Made by a program: the position numbers and the translations under genes | Assembly (NCBI RefSeq): GCF_017347605.1 | Contig: NZ_AP024484.1 | Location: 3,114,501 to 3,178,500 of the forward strand | Direction: 5' to 3' | Source of the DNA: Prevotella herbatica | GTDB lineage: Bacteria; Bacteroidota; Bacteroidia; Bacteroidales; Bacteroidaceae | Length of the DNA stretch: 64,000 nucleotides | The notes under the pieces: generated by a model | Seen by the model: the letters and a program-made list of their open reading frames with translations, nothing else | Told to the model about the DNA's origin: nothing | Database searches by the model: none | Part shown: positions 37,412 to 46,480 of the stretch, piece after piece | Numbering within the stretch: the stretch's first letter is position 1 | Layout: every line of letters starts with the position of its first letter

Positions 37412-37441
37412 CAAAGATACAAATTTTTCGTCAATAACAAA
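37412..37441 (-). promoter_or_regulatory. serS promoter
   Basis: TTTG (complement of 37438-37441), an 18-nt spacer and TATCTTTG (complement of 37412-37419). Confidence 0.55.
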
Positions 37442-37453
37442 AGCAAAAACGTT

Positions 37454-39118
37454 CTATTTCTGGTAGAGGTAACGCTTAATACTTTTTTTAGGAGTTTTTT
37501 CAAACTCTTCTTCGTAAATTCTTATTGCAGCGAGCCTACAGTATGATGGTTGCATCTGATTGAGTTCATTACGATTCTGTTCCATGATGTTTTCCAAATC
37601 TTCTTTTGAAAATCCCATATTCTTAGCCTCATCATAGTCAGGATGTACAAGTCCAATCAACTTATCTCCTTCCTGTATAACAACACTCTCATTAACCAAA
37701 GCTAATGAATTTAGTTTGTCCTCAATCTCCTCTGGATAAATGTTTTGTCCACTTGCTCCAAGCAACATATTCTTAGAACGACCCTTGATGAATACGTTTC
37801 CGTCAGCATCCATTGTTCCGAGGTCTCCAGTATGATACCAACCATCCTTGTCAATTGTTTGGCGTGTTACTTCCTCATTTTTGTAGTAACCAAGCATGAC
37901 GTTCATACCTTTTGCTAGAATTTCTCCAGGGATATTTTCAGGATCAGAACTATCAATTCTTACCTTCATGTTTACGACAGAACGCCCACAGCTTCCTGGT
38001 ACATAGTCCTTGTAATCCGCATAGCAAATTATAGGTGCGCATTCTGTAGCACCATAACCAACCGTGTATCTAAATCCAATTTGGTGCATAAAACTCTCCA
38101 TTTCTTGATTGAAAGCAGCTCCACCAATAATGATTTCGTAGAATTCGCCACCAAAGGCATTTGAAACCTGCTCGCATATTTTATCACGCACTTTCTTTGC
38201 TATGACAGGCATATGAAGGAGCATTCTCATGCGGTTGTTTTGTATCTTTGGAAATACTTTTTTCTTTATTATCTTTTCAATGACAAGCGGTACGCTTATA
38301 ATGATCTTTGGCTTTACTTCGCTAAAAGCTTGTGCAATAATCGCAGGACTTGGTATGCGAGTCAAATAGTATATATGGCAACCTTTTAGAAATTCAAACA
38401 AAAATTCGAAAGACATTCCATACATGTGCGCCATAGGTAGAATACTGATCACATTGTCACCGCAATTTACAGCTTTCCCAACAACTTGTTCTGCAAAGTA
38501 TACATTACTCCAAATAGCACGATAAGGAATCATTACACCTTTTGAAAATCCAGTAGTTCCACTGGTATAGTTAATAAGTGCAAGTTCGTTAGGATTCTGT
38601 TCTATATAATAGTTAACGTGCTCTTTTCTGAAATATTTTGGGTATTTTTTTCCGAACATCTCATTAAGATGCTCACGGGCATAGGTTAGTTTGTCTGTAC
38701 GCGATAATACTAGTGAATAGTCTGGAATATATATAATTCCTTCTAGTGCAGGCATTTTTGTTGCATCTATCTGGGTTGTAACAATATCGCCAACAAACAA
38801 AAGCTTTGCTTCACTGTGATTAACAATGTTATGCATTTGGTCAGGAGTGAACTCGTGGAGTATTGGTACAGCAATGGCTCCGTATGTTAAAGTTGCAAGA
38901 AACGCAACTGCCCAATTAGCACTATTGCGACCTGCTAATGCGATTTTGTCACCTTTTTCAACTCCACAGTTTTCAAACATGATGTGGAGTTTTTCTATTT
39001 TTCTTGCTACATCGTGATATTGTAGTGTTGAACCTTTAAAGTCCGTCAATGCATCTTTTTCCCAATTGTCAATAATTGACTTTTGTATTAGATTGTTGAA
39101 ACTAGGTATTTGTTCCAT
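37454..39118 (-). CDS. AMP-binding acyl-CoA/acyl-ACP ligase, copy 2
   Basis: 554 aa of the ANL (adenylate-forming) superfamily. Motifs are INYTSGTTGFSKGV (P-loop), YGATECAPI, YHTGDLG and GRSKNMLLGASGQNIYPEE, with the C-terminal catalytic Lys in TPKKSIKRYLY. It should activate a fatty or aryl acid to acyl-AMP and then the thioester. It is a clear tandem paralogue of the next gene, 54 nt away, and probably shares its transcript. The cell substrate is unknown; long-chain fatty acid is the usual guess. Confidence 0.9.
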   Translation of the reverse strand: MEQIPSFNNLIQKSIIDNWEKDALTDFKGSTLQYHDVARKIEKLHIMFENCGVEKGDKIALAGRNSANWAVAFLATLTYGAIAVPILHEFTPDQMHNIVNHSEAKLLFVGDIVTTQIDATKMPALEGIIYIPDYSLVLSRTDKLTYAREHLNEMFGKKYPKYFRKEHVNYYIEQNPNELALINYTSGTTGFSKGVMIPYRAIWSNVYFAEQVVGKAVNCGDNVISILPMAHMYGMSFEFLFEFLKGCHIYYLTRIPSPAIIAQAFSEVKPKIIISVPLVIEKIIKKKVFPKIQNNRMRMLLHMPVIAKKVRDKICEQVSNAFGGEFYEIIIGGAAFNQEMESFMHQIGFRYTVGYGATECAPIICYADYKDYVPGSCGRSVVNMKVRIDSSDPENIPGEILAKGMNVMLGYYKNEEVTRQTIDKDGWYHTGDLGTMDADGNVFIKGRSKNMLLGASGQNIYPEEIEDKLNSLALVNESVVIQEGDKLIGLVHPDYDEAKNMGFSKEDLENIMEQNRNELNQMQPSYCRLAAIRIYEEEFEKTPKKSIKRYLYQK

Positions 39119-39172
39119 AATATTGTTTTTTCGTTTGTTTCAAATTCTATATATTACTATATAACGCTATAC

Positions 39173-40840
39173 TTAAATAGCGTTCTGATAGAGATATCTT
39201 TTTATGCTCTTTTTAGGAGTCTTTGCAAATTCTTCATCGAGTAGTTTAATTGCAGAGATCTTTGCGAAAGATGGCAACATTGCGTTGAGTTCTTTTCTGT
39301 TTTGTTCCATTATATTCTCTAAATCTTCGATTGAGAACCCCATAGAATTAGCTTCGTCAAGGTCTGGGTGTACCAAACCAACAAGACGTTCTTCTCGTTG
39401 AACTATTAGGCTTTCATTAACCATAGCCATAGAGTTTAGCTTATTTTCTATTTCTTCAGGATAGATATTTTGTCCATTAGATCCAAGAAGCATGTTCTTT
39501 TTTCTTCCTCGTATAAAAATATTTCCCTCAGCATCCATTGTTGCTAAGTCACCTGTATGAAACCATCCATTATCATCAATAACAGCATTAGTGGCTTCTT
39601 GGTTTTTATAGTAACCAGTCATCACATTAAGCCCGCGAGTGACAATTTCACCGGGAATATTATGAGGGTCTTCACTTAAAATATTTACATCCATATTTTT
39701 GACAGCAGTTCCGCAACTTCCACCAGCAAAGTTATTCCAATCTCTGAAAGTAATCATCGGGGCTGTTTCTGTAGTACCATATCCCACAGTAATAGGGAAT
39801 CCTATGCCTAACAGAAAATCTTCTATTTCTTTATTTAGTCCAGCTCCACCAACAATAATTTCATACATATTACTGCCAAATTCAGCTTTTACCAATTCAA
39901 GTATCTTTTCTTTTACCTTCTTATTAATCACAGGCATGTTGATAAGAAGTTTCATTATGTTTGTCTGAATTTTTGGGAATATATTTTTCCTTATTATTTT
40001 TTCTATTATCAATGGTACAGAAACAATTACTGCAGGATGTATATCCGTAAAAGCTTCTTGTATAACAGTTGGGCTTGGAAGTCGTGTCAGAAAGTATATG
40101 TGATTTCCAAGGCAGAATTCCAATATAAACTCGCATGACAAACCATACATGTGTGCCATTGGTAAAATTGCCATCACATCACAATTTGGTTTTAGTTTTG
40201 AACCAATAACATCTGAAAGGAAATCATAATTGCTTGATAATGCACGATAGGGTAGCATAACACCCTTTGAAAATCCTGTTGTGCCACTAGTGTAGTTTAT
40301 CATAGCTAATTCCTCAGGGGAATCTTCATGATAATTAATATGTTCTTTTCTGAAAAATTTAGGATACCTATGTCCAAAAATCTCATTAAGATGTTCACGC
40401 GCATAAGTTAGCTTTTCTGAACGAGATAATATAAGTGAATTATCTGGTATATAGATAATACCTTCAAGATGAGTCATCTCTTCAGCATCAATCTGTGTAG
40501 CTACAACGTCGCCAACAAATAATAACTTTGATTCGCTATGATTAACTATATTATAGATTTGCTCTGCTTTAAATTCGTTTTGAATTGGAACTGCTACAGC
40601 TCCATAGGTGAGTGTTGCAAGAAATGCTACAGCCCAATTTGAACTATTACGTCCACATATAGCTATTTTATCTCCTGATTTAACACCACTATTCTCAAAC
40701 ATAATGTGTAACTTTTCTATCTTCCTTGCCACATCATGAAATTGAAGAGTTGTTCCTTTGTAGTCTGTCAGAGCATCCTTCTCCCAATTGTTGATGATGC
40801 TCTGTTCTATATACTTATTAAATTTAGGTACTGAATTCAT
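39173..40840 (-). CDS. AMP-binding acyl-CoA/acyl-ACP ligase, copy 1
   Basis: 555 aa with the same motif order as its neighbour (INYTSGTTGFSKGV; YGTTETAPM; FHTGDLA; KNMLLGSNGQNIYPEE; TPKKSIKRYLYQ). The N-termini of the two proteins are almost the same (WEKDALTDYKGTTLQFHDVA against WEKDALTDFKGSTLQYHDVA), which shows tandem duplication. It is the first gene after the promoter at 40864-40894. Confidence 0.9.
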   Translation of the reverse strand: MNSVPKFNKYIEQSIINNWEKDALTDYKGTTLQFHDVARKIEKLHIMFENSGVKSGDKIAICGRNSSNWAVAFLATLTYGAVAVPIQNEFKAEQIYNIVNHSESKLLFVGDVVATQIDAEEMTHLEGIIYIPDNSLILSRSEKLTYAREHLNEIFGHRYPKFFRKEHINYHEDSPEELAMINYTSGTTGFSKGVMLPYRALSSNYDFLSDVIGSKLKPNCDVMAILPMAHMYGLSCEFILEFCLGNHIYFLTRLPSPTVIQEAFTDIHPAVIVSVPLIIEKIIRKNIFPKIQTNIMKLLINMPVINKKVKEKILELVKAEFGSNMYEIIVGGAGLNKEIEDFLLGIGFPITVGYGTTETAPMITFRDWNNFAGGSCGTAVKNMDVNILSEDPHNIPGEIVTRGLNVMTGYYKNQEATNAVIDDNGWFHTGDLATMDAEGNIFIRGRKKNMLLGSNGQNIYPEEIENKLNSMAMVNESLIVQREERLVGLVHPDLDEANSMGFSIEDLENIMEQNRKELNAMLPSFAKISAIKLLDEEFAKTPKKSIKRYLYQNAI

Positions 40841-40906
40841 TGCACAATTTTCAAATTTGTGTGCAAAGATAGCTACTTATCTGCACAATTCAAAACTTAT
40901 TGTGCA
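40840..40906 (-). promoter_or_regulatory. ligase operon promoter inside two related palindromes
   Basis: TTTG (complement of 40891-40894), 19 nt and TATCTTTG (complement of 40864-40871) form an exact Bacteroidota promoter. One palindrome, TTGCACA...TGTGCAA (40840-40866), covers the start region; the other, TGCACAAT-N9-ATTGTGCA (40882-40906), is centred on the -33 box. Both share GCACAATT, so one repressor may bind both. Confidence 0.7.
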
Positions 40907-41008
40907 CTTTTTGTTTTCTCAGCCTTATTTTTTTGCATAAAATTAAAATGCAAAATTTTTAGTTAAAAAAAATGTTCTATTTCTCGGATAAATAGTATTA
41001 TTTTGAAC

Positions 41009-42256
41009 TTATTCGTATCTCATTGATTTTGCTGGATGGATGTGTGATATCAAGTAGCTTGGTGCTATAAGCACAAAAATACTAACTAAAAGCGTTGCGA
41101 TATTTAGAACTATGAATATAGGAATATTAAATTCAACAGGTACTGTACTTACGTAATATGTCTGTGCATCTAGTTTTATTAGTCCCGTGAAATATTGCAA
41201 TGAAATAAGTCCTAAACCAATGCAATTTCCGATGATCATGCCTTTTCCAATTATAAACACGGCAAACCACATGAAAGTATGTCTAATTGTTTTGTTTCTA
41301 GCTCCGAGCGCTTTGAGAATGCCTATCATAACAGTTCTTTCAAGAATTATAATAAGAAGTCCAGAAATCATTGTCACTCCTGCTACTGCAACCATCAAAC
41401 CAAGTATAATCCATACATTTAGGTCGAGAAGGTCTAGCCATGAGAATATCTGAGGGCTTATATCTCGGATGGTCTTAGAACTATATGTCTCACCATATTT
41501 ATCAGTTGTTCTGTTTACTTTCTTGATAAATTGGTTTTCTACTTCATTTACTTTATTAAAATCGTTAACGGAAATCTCAGCACCGGTAGCCTGATCATCT
41601 TTCCATCCGTTTAGCTTCACAGCTGTGTATAAATCAGTAAAGCAAATAATGTTATCGTATTGTGATAAGTTAGTTTCGTATATTCCTTGAATAGTAAATC
41701 GTCTTGTGCGTACGCCATTACCATCAATGAAATATGCAAATATTTTTTGTCCTGTTTTTAGATTTAACTTGTTGGCAATACTTCTTGATATAAGAAGTTT
41801 GTTGCTACTTGCTGTGTCGCTAAATTTAGGAATGCTACCTTCTTTGAGGTTGCTGTGTATGAAAGTTGTATCATATTCTGGTCCAACACCTTTGAACAAA
41901 ACACCTAAGAAGTCTTTATCTGTTTTTAAAATACCTTGTTTCACGGCATAGCGTTGAACATGCTTTACACCCGAGGTTGACTTCAATATGTTCAGCATCG
42001 AATCTCCCATTTGAATAGGGTAGGAATCAGATGTTTGGAGAGTCATAAAATCAGCAACTTGTATGTCGCTGCCAAATCCTATGACTTTATCACGTATTGT
42101 ATGTTTGAAACCAAGTACAACGCTTACCGAAATTAGCATGACGGCAAGTCCTATAGCCACACCAGCTGTTGCTATACTTATGGCTGGGCGTGAAACCTTC
42201 TGTTTCTCACCTTTGTCACCATATATTTTTTTTGCAATGAAAAGAGGTAAATTCAC
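41009..42256 (-). CDS. LolC/E-type ABC transporter permease (FtsX domain)
   Basis: 415 aa with an N-terminal membrane helix (about 27-50), a ~200-residue periplasmic MacB-like domain and three C-terminal helices with the FtsX core (VAGVTMISGLLIIILERTVM; IGILKALGARN). LolC/E proteins extract lipoproteins from the inner membrane with LolD; no ATPase gene lies beside this one. It starts 4 nt after the aminotransferase stop. Confidence 0.88.
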   Translation of the reverse strand: MNLPLFIAKKIYGDKGEKQKVSRPAISIATAGVAIGLAVMLISVSVVLGFKHTIRDKVIGFGSDIQVADFMTLQTSDSYPIQMGDSMLNILKSTSGVKHVQRYAVKQGILKTDKDFLGVLFKGVGPEYDTTFIHSNLKEGSIPKFSDTASSNKLLISRSIANKLNLKTGQKIFAYFIDGNGVRTRRFTIQGIYETNLSQYDNIICFTDLYTAVKLNGWKDDQATGAEISVNDFNKVNEVENQFIKKVNRTTDKYGETYSSKTIRDISPQIFSWLDLLDLNVWIILGLMVAVAGVTMISGLLIIILERTVMIGILKALGARNKTIRHTFMWFAVFIIGKGMIIGNCIGLGLISLQYFTGLIKLDAQTYYVSTVPVEFNIPIFIVLNIATLLVSIFVLIAPSYLISHIHPAKSMRYE

Positions 42257-42260
42257 TTTT

Positions 42261-43466
42261 CTATTCTTCAGTTGTTCGTCCTGGATAAATTTCCAAGGCT
42301 TTTCTTAATACTAAAAGTGCACGTTCTAGATCAGGTTTTTTAAGTACGTAAGCGATTCGAACTTGATTAATTCCTGCTCCTGGAGTTGTGTAAAAGCCTG
42401 CTGCAGGGGCCATCATAACCGTTTCACCTTCGTAATTAAATTCTTCTAGACACCATTTGCAGAATTTCTCACTATCATCAACAGGTAGTTTCGCAACAGT
42501 ATAAAATGCACCCATTGGTATAGGAGAGTAAACCCCATGAATTCTGTTTAGTCCGTCAATTAGGCATTTACGTCTTTCAACATATTCGTCATATACATCG
42601 CGATAGTATTCCTCAGGTGCATCAAGTGATGCTTCTGCCACAATTTGACCTATTAAAGGAGGTGACAGGCGAGCTTGGCAAAATTTCATAACAGCTGTTC
42701 TAACTTCTGCATTCTTGGTTATCAAGGCTCCTATACGAATTCCACATTCAGAGTATCGTTTAGATACAGAGTCGATAAGAATTACGTTATCTTCAATGCC
42801 TTCCAAATGGCAAGCACTAATATAGGGAGAACCAGTGTATATATATTCTCGATACACTTCATCCGAGAAAAGATACAAATCGTATTTCTTAACAAGATCA
42901 CGAATTTGGTTCATTTCTCTCCTCGTATAAAGATATCCTGTAGGGTTGTTTGGATTACAAATCATTATGGCACGTGTGTGCTCATTTATAAGTTCTTCAA
43001 ATTTTTCAACCTTAGGAAGAGAAAATCCTTCTTCAATTGTAGTTGCAATAGTTCTGATTTTTGCACCGGCACTAATAGCAAAAGCCATGTAATTGGCATA
43101 TGCTGGCTCTGGTACAATAATCTCATCTCCTGGATTCAGACAGCTCATGAATGCAAAGAGCACAGCCTCACTACCACCAGATGTTATAATGATGTCATCA
43201 GCAGTTACGTTGATGTCATATTTTTTGTAATAATTTACGAGCTTCTGTCTGTACGTCAGATTGCCTTGGCTTGGTGAATACTCCAACACCTTGCGGTCTA
43301 TTGTCTTTAATGCGTCAAGACCGCATTGAGGTGTAGGTAAATCAGGCTGACCAATGTTCAGATGATATACCTTTATACCGCGATTTTTAGCAGCGGCTGC
43401 AAGTGGTGCCAATTTTCTGATTGGCGACTCTGGCATTTCTAATCCGCGAACTGATATTTCTGGCAT
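42261..43466 (-). CDS. pyridoxal-phosphate-dependent class I aminotransferase
   Basis: 401 aa, fold type I. It has the PLP-Asp motif LFSDEVYREY, the Schiff-base lysine in DSVSKRYSECGIR (about residue 237) and NPNNPTGYLY. Likely an aspartate or broad-range amino acid aminotransferase. A -7 box (TATCTTTG, complement of 43519-43526) lies 53 nt upstream without a clear -33. Confidence 0.92.
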   Translation of the reverse strand: MPEISVRGLEMPESPIRKLAPLAAAAKNRGIKVYHLNIGQPDLPTPQCGLDALKTIDRKVLEYSPSQGNLTYRQKLVNYYKKYDINVTADDIIITSGGSEAVLFAFMSCLNPGDEIIVPEPAYANYMAFAISAGAKIRTIATTIEEGFSLPKVEKFEELINEHTRAIMICNPNNPTGYLYTRREMNQIRDLVKKYDLYLFSDEVYREYIYTGSPYISACHLEGIEDNVILIDSVSKRYSECGIRIGALITKNAEVRTAVMKFCQARLSPPLIGQIVAEASLDAPEEYYRDVYDEYVERRKCLIDGLNRIHGVYSPIPMGAFYTVAKLPVDDSEKFCKWCLEEFNYEGETVMMAPAAGFYTTPGAGINQVRIAYVLKKPDLERALLVLRKALEIYPGRTTEE

Positions 43467-43562
43467 TTTAATCTTTTAATTGTGATGGCTTAATTGCCAT
43501 TCATTCTATTTCAAGGTGCAAAGATAATAATTTATTTTAAACTAATATAGTTTTGTTATAAA

Positions 43563-44237
43563 TTAATAAACTCGTGGCCCGAAAATTGTAGTACCGACAC
43601 GCACCATTGTAGAGCCATGTTTGATGGCTATTTTATAGTCATGACTCATCCCCCAAGAACGCTCTTTGAATTCAGGGGCGTCTGCAAAGAATTTAACTTT
43701 TATCTCATCAAAGAAACTTGTTGCTGTGTCGAATTCTTTTTCTATTAATGATATTTCTGTTGTATTGCTGGCCATCATCATCAAGCCGCATATTTGAACA
43801 TTTCCCAAATCTTTCCATTCTCCTTTTTCTAACATGTCTCGACAGTCATCAAGTGTTAATCCGTATTTGGTCTCTTCTTCTGCAATATGCAGCTCTAGCA
43901 ACACTTTAATGATACGACCGTTTTTGGCAGCCTGCTTGTTTATTTCCTTTAATAATTTATAGCTATCTACAGCTTCAATCATAGAAATATAAGGAGCAAT
44001 GTATTTTACTTTGTTAGTTTGTAAATGACCAATAAAATGCCATTCTATGTCTTTGGGAAGCGTTTCCTGTTTTTGCGCTAACTCTTGCTCATGACTTTCC
44101 CCGAATATCCTTTGACCTTCATTATATGCAGTCTCAAGATATTCGTTGGGATGATATTTGCTGATGGCAACCAATCTTACTTCTTTAGGCAGGTTGCCCA
44201 GTACTTCATGTAAATTTTTTGCTACATCAACATTCAT
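43563..44237 (-). CDS. YggS/PROSC-family PLP homeostasis protein
   Basis: 224 aa, alanine-racemase-like barrel. PLP-binding Lys27 lies in LVAISKYHPN, with FGESHEQEL, WHFIGHLQTNK, GLMMMAS and the C-terminal STMVRVGTTIFG motif that binds the phosphate. The family binds and delivers PLP without enzymatic activity. It is coupled to the DUF4494 gene (9 nt). Confidence 0.94.
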   Translation of the reverse strand: MNVDVAKNLHEVLGNLPKEVRLVAISKYHPNEYLETAYNEGQRIFGESHEQELAQKQETLPKDIEWHFIGHLQTNKVKYIAPYISMIEAVDSYKLLKEINKQAAKNGRIIKVLLELHIAEEETKYGLTLDDCRDMLEKGEWKDLGNVQICGLMMMASNTTEISLIEKEFDTATSFFDEIKVKFFADAPEFKERSWGMSHDYKIAIKHGSTMVRVGTTIFGPRVY

Positions 44238-44246
44238 AATCTTTAT

Positions 44247-44768
44247 TTATTCAGTCATTGTTTCCTCTGCAACAGGAGTTTGTTCATACTCAGGAACGTC
44301 ATTTTTCTCTTCATGCTTTTTTGCAGCATTGTGTTCGAATACATCCATTATTTGAGTTTCCTGTATTGAAGTCATAACATAGTCAATCATTGTTCCGCCC
44401 ATAACTTCGTCTATGTGCTTGACCGCACCAGGCAAGCTACCGGCTTGAACAAGGTAAGTTACAGTAGAGCGCTTTTCTTTTTCAGTCTTTTCGTCAATAG
44501 TAATAAACTGTAATTTCGATTTATACCATTTGTCGTCAGAGTCTGATTCACTGAAGAAAATTTCTCCGTAAGCAGCCTGTTTGATATCAGTGATTTTAAA
44601 TTCACCACTTAAATATACTCTCATTTCATTGATGATAGTGCTTTCTGCCTCTGTAAAACTCAGAGCGTCAACTACATATTGTTCTGTAGTTTTCTTCTGC
44701 ATACCATCTTCCATTGTCTTTTCGTAACGTATTTTGGTTTCAAACCAAACTGCGGTTCTACTTCTCAT
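44247..44768 (-). CDS. DUF4494 protein
   Basis: 173 aa. The sequence (TAVWFETKIRYEKTMEDG; AYGEIFFSES; YLVQAGSLPGAVKHIDEVM) matches the Bacteroidota-specific DUF4494 family of unknown function. The acidic tail is disordered. It heads an operon with the YggS gene and has the promoter at 44794-44825. Confidence 0.88.
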   Translation of the reverse strand: MRSRTAVWFETKIRYEKTMEDGMQKKTTEQYVVDALSFTEAESTIINEMRVYLSGEFKITDIKQAAYGEIFFSESDSDDKWYKSKLQFITIDEKTEKEKRSTVTYLVQAGSLPGAVKHIDEVMGGTMIDYVMTSIQETQIMDVFEHNAAKKHEEKNDVPEYEQTPVAEETMTE

Positions 44769-44793
44769 ATTTTTTATTTTTAGTTTTGTTGAG

Positions 44794-44825
44794 CAAAAGT
44801 AGTAATTAAATCTGAAACCAACAAA
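44794..44825 (-). promoter_or_regulatory. promoter of the DUF4494-yggS operon
   Basis: TTTG (complement of 44822-44825), 20 nt, TACTTTTG (complement of 44794-44801): an exact consensus match. Confidence 0.65.
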
Positions 44826-44918
44826 TTAATATTACGTCTATTTGCATAAAGAAATTCAAATAATTGTGTGTTAACTATTTTTTCACAGTTTAGAGTGCTG
44901 ATATTAATAATAAATGAT

Positions 44919-44926
44919 TATATTTG
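44919..44926 (+). promoter_or_regulatory. -7 box of the superoxide reductase gene
   Basis: TATATTTG matches the -7 consensus, 80 nt before the start codon; no good -33 is visible. Confidence 0.4.
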
Positions 44927-45006
44927 CAGTATTGATATTCTGCATTGAGTATATTCGGTGTAGATATTATAATAGTTATTATGTTTAATTTTAATATTAA
45001 GTAATT

Positions 45007-45384
45007 ATGACAGAACAAAAGCAAATTTATCGTTGTAATATCTGTGGAAATATCGTTGAAGTGGTAGAACCTGCAGGTGGAACTTTGACTTGTTGCGGAC
45101 AGCCAATGGAGCTGTTGAAGGAAAATTCAAAAGATGCAGCATTGGAGAAACATGTTCCAGTTATCGAGAAAATTGAGGGTGGTTACAAAGTTACTGTTGG
45201 TGCAGTTGCTCATCCTATGCTTGAGGAACATTATATAATGTGGATAGAACTTCTTGCAGACGGCAAGGTTATGCGTCAGTATCTGAAACCTGGTGATAAG
45301 CCTGAAGCTGTTTTCATGACAGATGCAAAGAAAGTAATAGCTCGTGAGTATTGCAATTTACATGGCTTATGGAAAGCTGAGTAG
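45007..45384 (+). CDS. dfx: desulfoferrodoxin / superoxide reductase
   Basis: 125 aa with both iron centres. Centre I has the desulforedoxin cysteines C10, C13, C29 and C30. Centre II has His49 (KHVPV), His69 and His75 ([11 protein letters not shown]), Cys116 and His119 (YCNLHG). It reduces superoxide to peroxide without making oxygen, a defence of anaerobes. Single gene, closed by a strong terminator. Confidence 0.96.
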   Translation: MTEQKQIYRCNICGNIVEVVEPAGGTLTCCGQPMELLKENSKDAALEKHVPVIEKIEGGYKVTVGAVAHPMLEEHYIMWIELLADGKVMRQYLKPGDKPEAVFMTDAKKVIAREYCNLHGLWKAE

Positions 45385-45406
45385 AATATAATAAATTCAA
45401 TAAATA

Positions 45407-45455
45407 AACAAGGCAAACGAATATATTAATATGTTGTTTGCCTTGTTTTTTGTTT
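45407..45455 (+). terminator. terminator of the superoxide reductase gene
   Basis: A perfect 12-bp stem AACAAGGCAAAC/GTTTGCCTTGTT (45407-45418, 45436-45447) is followed by TTTTGTTTT. Confidence 0.9.
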
Positions 45456-45522
45456 TATTTATAAGATTTTTTTTCGGCTCTTCGCCAATTTAAGAAGTTA
45501 TATGCTTTATAAAAGAGCTGCG

Positions 45523-45663
45523 CTCTAACAGAAAAAGTTTTTTTAATGCCACTAATGTCATAATGTCACAAACCCTTTGTTTATAAGGGATGAGCGAGTG
45601 ACATTAAGTGACATTATCGGGTTAAAAGTGACATTAAACCCTAAATTGCACCTGTTTTTCGCG
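45523..45663. repeat. left arm of an 871-bp inverted-repeat element
   Basis: The reverse complement of 46253-46393 matches this arm without gaps. Over the outer ~115 bp (45523-45637 against 46279-46393) I count 5 mismatches; the inner part is weaker but collinear (CACCTGTTTTT at 45649). The arm contains TGACATTA octamers in both orientations (45553-45569 and 45598-45616) that can fold into a hairpin. Confidence 0.85.
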
Positions 45664-45875
45664 TTTTTTTCGCAATTATGCTATTAGTATAATGTGTATT
45701 TGTATTTATGGGTTTTATAGAATATAAAGACTGGTTTCTTGAACAGCATGAATAATTCAAAAATCTACTCCATATATAAATACGAGAGAATGAATTTGAA
45801 GGATGCAAATAATTTTTGAAATTGTGTGCAAAAACTATTACCTAAATTTCTTCAACTTTTGAGTGATACGATTAT

Positions 45876-46078
45876 CTTAACATGTGTGTAATTAGATTGC
45901 CTTAACATGCGTGCAATTAGATTACCCTAACATGTGTGTAATTAAATTACCTCAGCATGTGTGTAATCCGATTACCCAACGTAGGTAATCGGGTTACCCA
46001 ACGTGAACAACTCAATTACCCACGTTAGGTAATCGAATTGCCTAACGTGAAAAAAGGGATTACCTGACGCAGGTAAAC
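45876..46078. repeat. tandem array of 25-bp and 22-bp palindromic units
   Basis: Four 25-bp units (45876-45975, typical CTTAACATGTGTGTAATTAG plus ATTAC) are followed by four 22-bp units (45976-46063) and a partial ninth (46064-46078). Units abut with no spacers. Most contain GTAAT-N3-ATTAC or a close variant, and ACGTTAGG/CCTAACGT pairs extend the symmetry around 46,022-46,049. The lengths are not multiples of 3 and no ORF crosses, so the array is noncoding. Confidence 0.85.
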
Positions 46079-46252
46079 AAATGATTATCAATTAGACTAC
46101 AAAAATGGAATTGATGACAATTATCACCATTGTTGCAGTTAATTTCTGAGATAAAACTTAGTATATAGCGATATATAGCTCACAAAATGACGAGTATAGA
46201 TCATTATAAACAAGAAAGTGTTTATACGTGTATTGCATATTTGGCAAAAAAT

Positions 46253-46393
46253 CGCAAAAAACAGGTGTGACTTGGAGCTTAATGTCACTTTTACCCCCAT
46301 AATGTCACTTAATGTCACTCGTTCATCCCTTATAAACAAAGGGTTTGTGACATTGTGACATTAGTGGCATTAAAAAAACTTTTTCTGGTAGAG
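46253..46393. repeat. right arm of the 871-bp inverted-repeat element
   Basis: Inverted copy of 45523-45663. No transposase or other ORF with coding character lies between the arms, so if the element is mobile it would be non-autonomous. Confidence 0.85.
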
Positions 46394-46437
46394 GCTCAAA
46401 GGTTATTTATGGAAGAGAAGCCTCTATAAATAACCTT
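46390..46437. other. interlocking inverted repeats at the right element edge
   Basis: AGAGGCT (about 46390-46396) can pair with AGCCTCT (46419-46425), while AAGGTTATTTAT (46399-46410) pairs with ATAAATAACCTT (46426-46437). The two stems interlock, so only one can form unless a pseudoknot is made. The 12-bp stem could end transcription of the SGNH hydrolase gene from the minus strand. Confidence 0.45.
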
Positions 46438-46480
46438 GGTTTTAAGTAGTTATATACTTACTCAATTAAATGTTGACCTT

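Noticed and set aside
42675..43277. 200-codon plus-strand open frame
   Set aside because: It lies opposite the aminotransferase gene, and its translation has no recognisable domain.
45876..46078. Possible CRISPR array
   Set aside because: The units abut directly without unique spacers, their length changes from 25 to 22 bp, and no cas genes are present.
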